Of a stretch of DNA of 64,000 bases, positions 47,801-59,800 are shown in pieces (positions within the stretch are counted from its first letter, which is position 1; each line of letters opens with the position of its first letter). Below the pieces are notes generated by a model. It worked only from the letters and a program-made list of their open reading frames with translations, was not told the origin of the DNA and ran no database searches. Source of the DNA: Ipomoea triloba (Eukaryota > Streptophyta > Magnoliopsida > Solanales > Convolvulaceae); the NCBI RefSeq assembly GCF_003576645.1, contig NC_044916.1, forward strand, positions 12,513,980 to 12,577,979, in the 5' to 3' direction. The position numbers and the translations under genes were made by a program.

Positions 47801-50800
47801 AACTAAAAGTATTTCTGCAGAACAGAAAATATAGACAATGCTGTAAGATATCATCTGCTTGAAATCAACTAAACCAGTACCTTCGGGTCCGCTCCAACAA
47901 TCTAATGCTCTGATTTTGGCTGTTAGCAAATCAATCTGACACATGGAAAATGTCTGATATAAAATGTACAAACTATAAAAGTAAATTTAACAAAATTATA
48001 TCATTATATGTCAGAACCTCTTCTCTCAATGATCTAATCATTTTGTCTTTATCACTTTCCAGTTCTTCAATTTTTGTCATATCCTGTTCACTAGGGCCCA
48101 AATCATTCCTATCATCATGTTGCTTGATATCAACACTGTTTACAGCAGCTTCATCTGAGTCTGACAATGCAGGGGGACTGACTGGATGACATAAGAATTC
48201 AGTACATTCTTCCACGAGGCCTGAGCAGCTTTGATCTACCTCCATGATGTCATTTCCTAGCAAATTCACAGTGTTCTTGCTTCTGTCACTAACAAGGCTT
48301 TCGTCATCCACAATAGCGGTAACATTCTGGTCCAAAGATACTTCACTCTTGTCAGGGAAAGACACTTTCTTCTCATTTGCTCCCGTGTACATCCACTCCA
48401 TTGGAAATGGAGAGGACAATATCTCTTGGTGGCATAGAATATCATAAGATAGAACACTCCCAAGTGAATGGCCATATATAGAAACCTAAAAAATAAAAAT
48501 TACAGAAATATGCTTTTAGCATGAACTGCCAAAGAATTCTTTAAAAATGAAAGCAAAGGTTTTTCATGTTCCACCTGCATATACCTTTCCATTGTAGCCA
48601 GGATTTCTTTTGAGGAACTTTAAATATAATCTGTTTAATTGATTGGAAACCTGAAAGGGCCATAAACAATTAGCACCAGATAACATCGATTTAGATATTT
48701 GACAAATACAAAAGAAGTGTGAATATAGACTCCAATAACAAATAAATAAATAGAGTTGGAAAACAAAAAAAATGGCAGGAGAGAACAGGAAGAGGAATAG
48801 AATATAAAATACCGAGTCAATGATAGCCTGGCAGTATATGGGGCTCATGTAGTATAACACATCATGTACTGTTGCACTCAACATTGTTCGGAACCCACGG
48901 ACACCATCTAAGGTGATTTTGTCCACTGCAGCCTCACCACCAAGTTTTAAGCCTTTTCTCCACTGTTATGCCCAAAAATGAAGTGGTCAACTAACATTAT
49001 AAGTGGCAATAATCAATTAAGTATCCCAAGAATAGCAACAAGATCAGAGAACACAGGAAATGAAGAGATAAGGAGACAAATTTCTAAAAGAGATTATTAA
49101 GGTCAAAAATAAAATGGTAAAATCTATGTAAATCAATAGAAACTTCTTTTTTTTTCTATAAAGCATACAACATCATCACTTATATATAAGAGGGAAATAG
49201 TTATATAAGGGGGGCTAAGAACTGAAGGCAAAAAATGAAAACAGGGCTCAAGGAGTTGGGAGACTAAAAGGTGCCTAGGAACTCTAATGTTCAGATTTTA
49301 GGACCTCTAAACACATTAATTCAATCCCCCAACAAGTCAGCATTTCTCAAAACTCCCCCTCAAACTTTAGCAGGTATGTTATAAGCTCCAATCTTGTTAC
49401 GAGTACATTCAACCATGCCCCTCTAAGAGATTTGGTGAAGATATCAAACAATTGATCATTTTAGCCAACAAATTGAATAATAATCTCACTAAAGTAACCT
49501 TCTCTCAAACAAAATGACAATTAAATCGATGTGTTATGTTCTTTCACAAAAGACTAGGTTAGATGCAATATGTAATGCAGCCTAATTGCCACAAATGGAC
49601 GGTTCCCCTATGAAGGTAGAAACTGAGAGAATCTTTGGGATCTGAGTAAGTTCCCCTATGAAGATGGATCCTTCTTCAGAAGCAAAAGAGAATAACGGTG
49701 TGGACTAAAAGGTGTAAAATCATTGTGTCTTAAGACAATAGTAGCTAAAACCTTTTTTGGATACAGGAGTACCCTACAAACACATTTTAGAAATTCAGTA
49801 GAAAATTTATCTCGAATAAAACAAGTAGACCCAAAGACCCTTAATGGCAGTTTATAACGAGGCTCGTGTGGAAACAAAACATCGTAGGGGATTTTCCCTT
49901 GCAAAGAAGAAGAGACATTCAATTTATGAGATAACTTGTGAAGGATAACATCCCCCCAGAATTGTTTAGGAACATTGCAATGGAGAAGTGTAGAATAATA
50001 GCAAACCCAATCTTCTTATTCCTAGTAGCAGTCTTAGTTTCCTATTATTAGTAGGACTGGGTTTAGCCTAATAGCCCAATAAATATAGGATCTCTATATA
50101 GTTCAATATACAAAAACACAAAGAGACAATCTACGGTAATCTTTTATCATAATATATCTTTTCAAAGTTCTATTGTATTCTCTCATTCTTTGGGTTCTCA
50201 CATATTTTGTTTCCGCTTAATTGGTGAGTGGTGGCTATTTGCTACCTGCCCGGCCATTCAATCCCTCAATTATAACATGGTACCAAAGCCCTACATTGTA
50301 AGCACCTATCCATAAACTAACGCATAACAGTTAATTTAAACACATATTCATAAACAGACACAACCCTATAGATAAACATAACCCATTGGTTTTCAACAAA
50401 TAGCAACAAAAGTTGTGTTAGTAAAACAAGAGAGACAGTGAAGTCCTGATATATATATATATATATATATCTTTTGTCAATCGTCTTCCTCATTTGTCAA
50501 TCGTTTACAACCACATATTCAAAAGAAAAGGAAACAAGACAATTATGAGAAAGAGTAAATTGACAGACTGAGAAGTTAAGTTATAAGGACATTTAGGAAT
50601 GTAAAGAACTGAGGACTGTTGAAATATTTCATATTTTGGACAGCAGACCAGCAGCCGTTTAGGCAGCAGACCAGCAGCCTTATTTATGTTTTATTATTAT
50701 GTTAGTGCAATGTTAGGCAGCACCATTTGTCAGTCAACAACATGTTAGGCAGCAGCCTTATTTGGTTTGTTAGGCAGCAGTTTCTTTTAGACTTTTTAGT

Positions 50801-53800
50801 GCAGAATTGTCTTTCACTCATGTGTATAAATAGAGATGTATTAGTTAGCATGAGAAATAACAGTTTAAGAATTTTTTCTCCCTTCAATTCCTTAACATGG
50901 TATCAGAGCCATGTCCTTTGGCCTGATTTTCTTCTTCTTTCTTCGTTTGAACAGTAAATTACTGTTCATCCGAACTGAAAAATTCAAACACAGCTTCCCA
51001 ATATAAGTTTTTCATAAATTTGAAGATATAGTGTTATTCTAGAAGTTCAGGATTCTTGTATTTTGTTGGAGTCACTCCAAACTGACTCCAAACTGCTGCT
51101 ACACACTTTTTTCGGCAAACTTTTTCAGTAAAGTTTTCAGATCAGTCTATCCCTTTGCTGCGACACTATCCTGATTTTCTCACATTTGATTTATCAATAT
51201 GGCAGATGAGGAAATTATTGATAGTGTCCAAAATACTCCTCTTCCAGTCCAACCTTCTCTCCAAGTTCAACCTAAATCTCTCCAAGTTCAACCTAAAGTC
51301 TACGTTCCAAATCTTTCTGGGAGTTTAACTATCACCAGTGAAAGACTCATTGGTTCCCAAAATTATCAAGATTGGGCATCAGCAGTAGAACTATGGTTTA
51401 TGGGTCAAGGAGTGGTTGACCACCTCACTACTACAGCAGAAGAAATTCAGCATGAAAAGGATATTTGGAAGAGAGTTGATGCTCAACTTTGCAGTCTATT
51501 ATGGCAATCTCTTGCCCCGGATTTAATCCCCATGTTTAGACCTTTCAGAACCTGTTTTTCTGTATGGAAACAGGCTCAATCTCTTTATACAAACGACATC
51601 TCTCGTTTTTATTTCATTGTCAGTGAAATACTAAGTGTCAAGAAGTCAGAAATGTCCATGGAAAAATTTTTGGGGAAAATCCAAGGACTCATGGCTGAAT
51701 TCAGCAAACTCATGCCTATTGGAGGATCACCTGAAGAGCAACTTACTCAACCCTTGTCGATCATTCTGCTCTCACTACTCAAAGTTACAATAGAGGAAGA
51801 GGTCGAGGAAGCAATCGAGGTGGCCGAGGCGGAGGACGAAATTCTACCCGTTTTTGTGACTTCTGTAACAAACAAGGGCACACTCGTGAGGTTTGCTGGA
51901 AACTTCATGGAAAACCAACTATGGTGAATATAGCTCAGTCTGCGAATTCAGATACACAAGTTATCTCAAAGGATGAGTATGCAGAATTCTTGCAATTAAA
52001 GGCCGCCAAAACAACCATTTCTCCAGACAGCACCCACATTGCTCTTGCTTCACAATCAAACTCTGTTTGGTTTTTGGACTCCGGGGCCACCGATCACATA
52101 TCTGGTAATCCCTCGTTTTTCTCCAAAATTGATTTCTCTGATTCTCTTCCATCTGTTACCTTTGGTGATGGATCAAAAGGGAAAGCTAAGGGAATTGGAA
52201 AAGTCACTATCCATTCTTTTTCTCTAGAACATGTTCTTTACATTCCCGGTTGTCCTTTCAACTTGATTTCAATCCATCAGCTTACTCACTCTCTTAATTG
52301 CCTTGTTACCTTTTCTTCTGATTCCGTGGTTATTCAGGACCGACAAACAAGGGAAATGCTTGGTACGGGACATGAATCACAAGGACTCTACCATCTTTTA
52401 GGCTCTACCAATACCAACACAGCTTGCGCCGCTACTGTTTCACCTCTCCTTAGCCATTGTCGCCTTGGCGCCGCTACTGTTTCACCTCTCCTTAGCCATT
52501 GTCGCCTTGGGGCCGCTACTGTTTCACCTCTCCTTAGCCATTGTCGCCTTGGGGATCCCAATATTAATAAATTAAAACAACTTGTTCCTGGCTTGTCAGA
52601 TTTAAAGAACATAGAATGTGAGTCTTGTCAACTTGGGAAACACTCAAGAGCCTCATATCCTAGTAGAGTGAATAGAAGGGCCAGTACACCTTTTTCTTTA
52701 GTTCACTCTGATGTTTGGGGAGCCAGTACACCTTTTTCTTTAGTTCACTCTGATGTTTGGGGACCATGTCGTGCTTTTTCTTTAGTTCACTCTGATGTTT
52801 GGGGACCATGTCGTGCTTCAACCACCTTAGGGTTCTTGTATTTTGTCGTTTTCATTGATGATTTTTCTCGATGCAGTTGGGTCTTTCTAATGAAAAACCG
52901 TTTTGAACTATTTGATGTGTTCAAAACATTCTACAATGAAGTCATGAATCAATTTGGAGTTTCTCTCAAAGTTCTACGAAGTGACAATGCCAGAGAATAT
53001 TTCTCTGACTCTTTTACTTCTTTTTTTTCCACACATGGAATACTTCATGAATCTTCATGTGCTAGGACCCCTCAGCAAAATGGAGTTGCTGAACGGAAGA
53101 TACGTCATCTTGTTGACACAGCCCGCACTTTGCTCATTCATCACAAGGTTCCTAAAAGATTTTGGGGAGATGCTATACTTCACTCCTGTCACCTCATAAA
53201 TCGAATTCCATCTTCTGTGTTACAAGGGAAAATTCCTCTTAATCTTTTACTCCCACAGGAACCTCTCCACAAACTTCCATTACGAATTTTCGGGTGTACC
53301 TGCTTCGTCCATGACTCCACCCCAGGACGAGACAAACTTGATGCCAAGGCCATAAAATGTGTGTTCATTGGGTACTCTCGCCTCCAAAAAGGTTTTAGGT
53401 GTTATTGTCCTAAAACACATCGTTTCTATACTTCCTTTGATGTCACATTTTTTGAAACTACACCTTTTTTCTCCTCCACTCCAGTTGATGAATCTGATTT
53501 TTTATGGGAACCACTTGAAGCCACAGAAATTCTTCCTGTTCCTAATTTCACAGAGCCTGTGTCTCCCAATATAGCTGAAACAACTGCACCAATGTCAACC
53601 ATACAAGAAAGACGGAACTCACCTTTCTTGTATACCTACCAGCGGCGCAATCGTCAAGGTTCTCAAGAGGATGAATGCTTGGTTGATTCATGTCCCACAC
53701 CAGCGTTGCCCACTGATACGGCCCAAAATATCATAACAGATTCTCCCATTGCCAGTCGAGTAGGTAACAGATCTACTCGAAATCCTTATCCTATCTATAA

Positions 53801-56800
53801 TTTCCTTTCACATAAACGTTTGTCTCCATCATATTGTGCCTTCATTACTAGTTTGTCAACTGTTTTTGTTCCAAACAATGTCAAGGAAGCATTAACTCAT
53901 CCAGGGTGGACTCAGGCAATGGTTGATGAAATGGAAGCACTCCATTCTTCTGGAACTTGGGAGTTAGTACCTTTACCTCCAGGTAAATCTGTGGTTGGTT
54001 GTAGATGGGTATATAATGTGAAAGTTGGTCCAGATGGACAAATTGATAGACTTAAAGCTCGACTTGTTGCTAAAGGATACACACAAGTTTTTGGCATTGA
54101 TTACACGGACACCTTCTCACCGGTAGCCAAGATTACTTCTATCCGCCTCTTATTCTCAATTGCAGCCAATCGTCATTGGCCACTGTATCAGTTGGATATA
54201 AAGAATGCATTCTTACATGGTGATTTGAATGAGGAAGTATATATGGAGCAACCCCCTGGATTTGTGGCTAAGACAGGAGCTAATCTTGTTTGCCGTCTTA
54301 AACGCTCTCTATATGGGTTGAAGCAATCTCCACGTGCCTGGTTTGGGAGATTTAGAGATGTTGTCCAACGATTTGGCATGATTCAAAGCAAAGCCGATCA
54401 CTCTGTCTTCTATAAACACACACTTGGACAAAGCATATATCTTGTTGTTTATGTTGATGATATTGTCATTACAGGGAATGACAGTGAAGGAATAAATCAG
54501 CTTAAGAAACATCTGTTTCAACATTTTGAGACAAAAGATCTTGGAAAATTGAAGTATTTTCTTGGAATTGAAGTTGCTCAATCCGAGCAAGGTATCTATG
54601 TGTCTCAACGGAAATACGTTTTGGATATTCTTGAAGAAACAGGAATGACAAGTTGTAAACCAATTGACACACCTATGGATCCAAATGTCAAACTTCTTCC
54701 AAGACAGGGGGAGCTCTTATCCGATCCAAGCAAGTATCGAAGATTAGTTGGTAAGCTACTATACTTAACTATCACTCGGCCAGATATCTCTTTTGTTGTA
54801 AGTGTAGTTAGCCAATTTTTGCAAGAGCCATGTCAAAGTCATTGGGATGCAGCCATCAGAATATTGAGGTATGTGAAAAGATCTCCAGGTACAGGATTGC
54901 TCTACAAAGATCATGGACACACAGAAATTGTTGGCTATACAGATGCAGATTGGGCTGGATGCCCATGGGATAGGAGATCAACATCAGGATATTGTGTTCT
55001 ATTTGGAGGTAATCTTGTTTCTTGGAAAAGTAAGAAACAAAATGTAGTTGCACGCTCAAGCGCAGAAGCAGAATACCGAGCAATGGCACTTGGAATATGT
55101 GAGCTAATTTGGGTTAAGCAACTTCTTATAGAACTCAAATTCTATAAGCCCAGTCCCATGAAATTAATTTGTGATAATCAAGCAGCGCTGCACATTGCAT
55201 CTAATCCTGTTTTTCATGAAAGAACCAAACATATTGAGGTTGATTGTCATTTTATACGAGAGAAGGTTGCATCCGGAGATATTGTTACCACTTTTGTTGG
55301 GTCAAATGATCAACTTGCTGATGTTCTCACCAAATCTCTCCGTGGACCTAGGATTGAGTTCATTTCTAGCAAGCTAGGAGCATTTGATTTATATGCTCCA
55401 GCTTGAGGGGGAGTGTTGAAATATTTCATATTTTGGACAGCAGACCAGCAGCCGTTTAGGCAGCAGACCAGCAGCCTCAGCCTTATTTATGTTTTATTAT
55501 TATGTTAGTGCAATGTTAGGCAGCACCATTTGTCAGTCAACAACATGTTAGGCAGCAGCCTTATTTGGTTTGTTAGGCAGCAGTTTCTTTTAGACTTTTT
55601 AGTGCAGAATTGTCTTTCACTCATGTGTATAAATAGAGATGTATTAGTTAGCATGAGAAATAACAGTTTAAGAATTTTTTCTCCCTTCAATTCCTTAACA
55701 AGGACAAATGGACAATGACACAAATAGGAGAGGTGCAACCTCTCTAATACCCGTAGGCATACCTATTAACCCATCACCAAAAGTAACTGTCAAGGGTAGA
55801 TCAAAAAAGAAAATTCAGGTGAAGAGGGAGGCATTATCCAAAATGTGATCACTTGTTGAATCAAAGATCAAAACAGGGTTAGATTGGGAAGCAAGGCTAG
55901 TGTGAGAGACATTAGGGACAATAGAGTTTCTAGTTGGCATGGATGGTTGAGTAAGAGCAAGCCTAACTTCACCATTGAAAATTTCACCCGTCTATGGATT
56001 AAAAAAAATAGCCAAGAACACAGCTGCAAATATGCTTTATCGAAAGAGTCAAACTTGACCAAAAAAGCAGTATGGAGAAGAGCACCAAAAAAGTTTTCCA
56101 ACCTTACCATATGAGTCGAGAATAGCTAGAAAAGAGATCTGGAGAAGATCATTTGAAAGTCCTGGCATGCCAGACCATGAGGGTGCATCGCAGTGAGGGT
56201 ACTGAAGACCGTCGGCATGTGAGAGTGCATATTAAAAGTTTTAGTTGACCGGAAAAGAATGGGCAAGATCACCAGATTTTTTAGCAGATTAGATGCTTCA
56301 ATTTAAAGGAAAAAGAGAACTCTAAAGAGAAGAAACAAAGAAAAACAGTAAGTTGGGTACTATAGTATTCATCGGCATAGTTTACTGGAAAAAATCAGGC
56401 CACAGGAGTGACTCTAAATTCTAATGACATATTGAAAATGGAAGAAATGCTTAATTTTCAGAGAAAGCACATAACAACCTCACATATATATAGAGGATGG
56501 ATATACAAGGGGGCTAATAATTAAAGGCAATAAATGAGAACAGCTCTCAACTCTCAAGGTCTTTGAAGACTAAAAGATGCCTACTGCCTAGTGCCTAGGA
56601 ACTCTAATATTCAGATTAAGCAACTCTAACACATTGATTAAATCCCAACAAATCTTAGTATTTCTCAATATTGATCAATCCTAAAGAACTTTTAGTAAAC
56701 CATTAGTGCACTTGAATCCTAAAAAAAGAAACAATGCAGATGGCTCTCCACAGATTAAATATTTGAAGAAGTTATTAAGCTCAATTCTGAATTTTGTTGA

Positions 56801-59800
56801 TTTAGTTTTTAATTCTTCTCTTCCCTTGTTCTTTGGGAAAGGTGGACATAAACTGTCTTCTAAGCTGCAATAAATACTCCTATCACATACCAATTACATA
56901 CCAGCTTTTTAAAACACAAATATATATTATTTGTAATACTGTCAGTCTAAATCTCTCAACTATAAACTGGTTCATTTAGATATTATGTACTAATTACAAA
57001 CTAGAAGAAATCATCGTCTTGTTCTACTAAAAATTAAGTCCACCCTTGTTGAGCATGTGACATAGACTCCCTAGAGCTCAACCCATCAACAATTTGCCAG
57101 TGGCTGATCAGTTCTTTTCCTTCTCAGTCAATAAAATCTTCCTTAAACACAGACACACACATGAATAATATTTAGAACAGTAGCTTCACTTGCATAATCA
57201 TTGTCCTTTCATATATGAGTCATGTGTGAGTGTGTTCTTGCATTAGTACATTGATGGAAATGGACTTACATTTTTGTCGTAAAACAGGTAGGAAAGCTAA
57301 GACAATCAACAACACTAATATAGTGATGCCTGTTCAGATACATACAAATATAGGGTTTGGCAACCAGCAAACTGCTAATTTATCTTATGTGAGAGTTTAA
57401 GTTTCAATTACTTAACTACCATATGCTGCCCCTTTATATTACTTACCCCTTCTCCTTTCAAAGAAACATAGGATCATTCAACAAGAAATAGAAACCAGCA
57501 GAAAGCCACATCATATAAAGCTACACTGGGATAGTGGGATAAAGCATCAAGAAGCAACATTCAAAGATCATTGTAAAGGGAAATCAGAGGGAAAATTGCA
57601 GAACAGTATATGACGCAAGAACAATAAGCAATTATGAAAATAAGATTTACCTGGCATGGAATGAAGAGTACCCTTTGTGTGCCAAGTTGGTATGGACTTA
57701 AGTGCCGTTCAGCAAGACTTGCTGTGACATGACGAAAATCTCCAACATCATCCACAAGATTAGATTTCTCCAACCTTTGACCAATCCCATGGACCATGAA
57801 TACTAGGTGCCGAACTGGAACCTATACTGGAATTATTAATTAGATTGTGTGCATTTGAAGTCTTAATTTGCATTAAATCTTCAGAGTATCAGCCACTATA
57901 ATCTTTAGGATGTAATGTCCAAAACATAGGTATATAATATGGGACGAATAGATGCTATGGCCGAATGGGCCTTTTCTTTAGTAGGCTTGAGTTTAAGTTT
58001 GTTACTCACTTGAGCTTTTATTTGATAGACTAGATGGTGGTCAATTTTAGGGCTTTGGCCCCTTTTGGTTTTTTAGGGCTTTAGGCCTTTGGATGTTTAG
58101 GGCTTTGACCCCTTGGAAGTGTAAGGTCAATGGACCTCTTCTTTATGAGCCTTAGGTCACTTTTGGGCCTAAGGCGTCTGTAAGGCTTCGGCCTCTCGTT
58201 TTATTCAATAAATGCTTTGTTCGGTAAAAAAAAAAATAAAAAAAATGGGACGAATACAAACATTCTCAACACTGGATTGCTGAGCAATCATTCGACAAAT
58301 AGAATGGGAATTGCTAGTCAAAACTGGCATTGCAAAAATGCAGAAATTGTCATTTCTTGGAAGTTTCACAAGCTCTATTATTCCAAATGAAGGTTCTAAA
58401 CAATTTCTAGTCCGACACTGTATGTTTGCTTATTAAACAACTTCCCTCATCAGTTCTTCAAGGACAAACACCTATACCTACTTTTGTTTAATGCCCATCC
58501 AAATAAGAAAACTCAACCCTAGAACTCTGTGTTTTTGAAATCATACTCAAAAAGGACTTGAGGTGATATTCTCCAACACATCTTTTGAAATTCCCTAACC
58601 TCATCTAGTAAAATTCTACAACCACATCTGAAGATCAGTTCTTCAAACATACTATCAATATTTCCCCACCATCAGTTGAGTTGAGTTTATTCCTGGATCT
58701 CCAATTAGATAACTAATATAAGTGTACAGTGTACTCCAAACACACAAATGATGTTGAAGCACCAATAGGGGCATGAGTGGATCCATCTCCCTTACCACGA
58801 TTGCCAGCAACTAATACTTATATGGATTCTCAATTTCTCTTTGAAAAGGTAAAAATAGTTGTATTCACCCTACCACATATTTAGTATCGTACAGCCATTT
58901 GTCTTCTTCTCATGCCTTTATTTCTCACTTGGACTCTATGTTTTATGTTTACTCCCAAAATCCTACACCAGGCACTATATACAGGATTACAGGGTACATA
59001 CCCTCATACACAAGGTAAGAAATCACTTCCTCCTTCCAAATACGGAGTAACACTTTCGATTAAGCATATGTGCATCATAGAACATAATAATACTATCGTC
59101 AAAGATTTAAGTATCAAATAATCAAGTTATATTGAACTACCAAGTACCCTTGATATTAAACATCTCATTTTCATTTCCTTTTGTCCTAAAATGAAGGTAG
59201 GCATCAACTTTTGATTCTGTAGTCCCAAAAAACAAAGTTCAATAATGCAAGTCACTGAAATTTCAAGTATTACCCATTTACCCCCACATTAGGGCCTAAT
59301 ATGGACAGACAGGCTAACAAGTGCTCTTCAATAAGCTGTATTTAGCTTCTTAGAACTTAAAATTTGGCATCTCAACTAGCTTCTGAAAAGTTGTTTTCAG
59401 CTTATTATGATAAGCTCTATGAAATAGCTTATAAAAATAAGATCAAAAATCAAAACAGCTTTTAGAAGCCATCAGCTCTTTTCATGAACTTATTCAAAAA
59501 ACATTATTTATTAAAAAAAAAAATTTTAAAAGGTGTAACTGCTTATTGCAGTAGTTAAGCTGAAATAAGCTGACTATGCTGATGCAAGCAGAGCCAAGAA
59601 CAGCTTTTGCCTGGCTTGTACAAACATGAACTTTTGGATAAAAATAAGATTGATAACAGAACACCCCCTTTTCAAAAATGTCTTTGAACAATATTCACTC
59701 AACCATACCTGTGAACAATAATCATCCATTTCCTCCTCCTTCTTTTGACGTAACTCATCCTAAAAACAAAAAAACAAAAAAATTAGTATGCGAAGGTTTT

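Larger units (their letters stand above)
50612..55705 (+). mobile_element. Young Ty1/Copia LTR retrotransposon
   Basis: Complete in outline: 50617-55700, 5084 bp, flanked by aggac at 50612-50616 and 55701-55705. LTRs 50617-50897 and 55414-55700 look identical apart from a 6-bp cagcct indel. The primer-binding site tggtatcagagc starts at 50898 and the polypurine tract gcttgagggggag ends at 55413. The order protease, integrase, RT, RNase H marks Copia. It sits antisense to SGR2 and inside the protease region of the older Copia. The near-identical LTRs mean recent insertion, but gag is frame-broken and integrase carries duplicated segments, so it is probably not autonomous as assembled. Confidence 0.95.
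49150..56680 (-). mobile_element. Old, broken Copia retrotransposon in SGR2 intron (host of nested insertions)
   Basis: Same orientation as SGR2. Diverged LTRs lie at about 49150-49365 and 56450-56680; both begin (on the - strand) ttgagaaat(g/a)ct and share ctaggaactctaat-type text. Between them, - strand pieces align in order with Copia proteins: gag end (55868-56110, SLASQSNPV), protease (55700-55870, with a disrupted active site DSTSDHI), integrase C-part (49656-49990, [12 protein letters not shown] and [15 protein letters not shown]) and RNase H tail (49390-49640). Reverse transcriptase is missing and stops are frequent. Inactive. Confidence 0.7.

Noticed and set aside
51257..51298. 21-bp duplication (SLQVQPK twice) at the start of Copia gag as part of the artefact set
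   Set aside because: Half the size of the others and in a low-complexity leader; natural slippage is enough.
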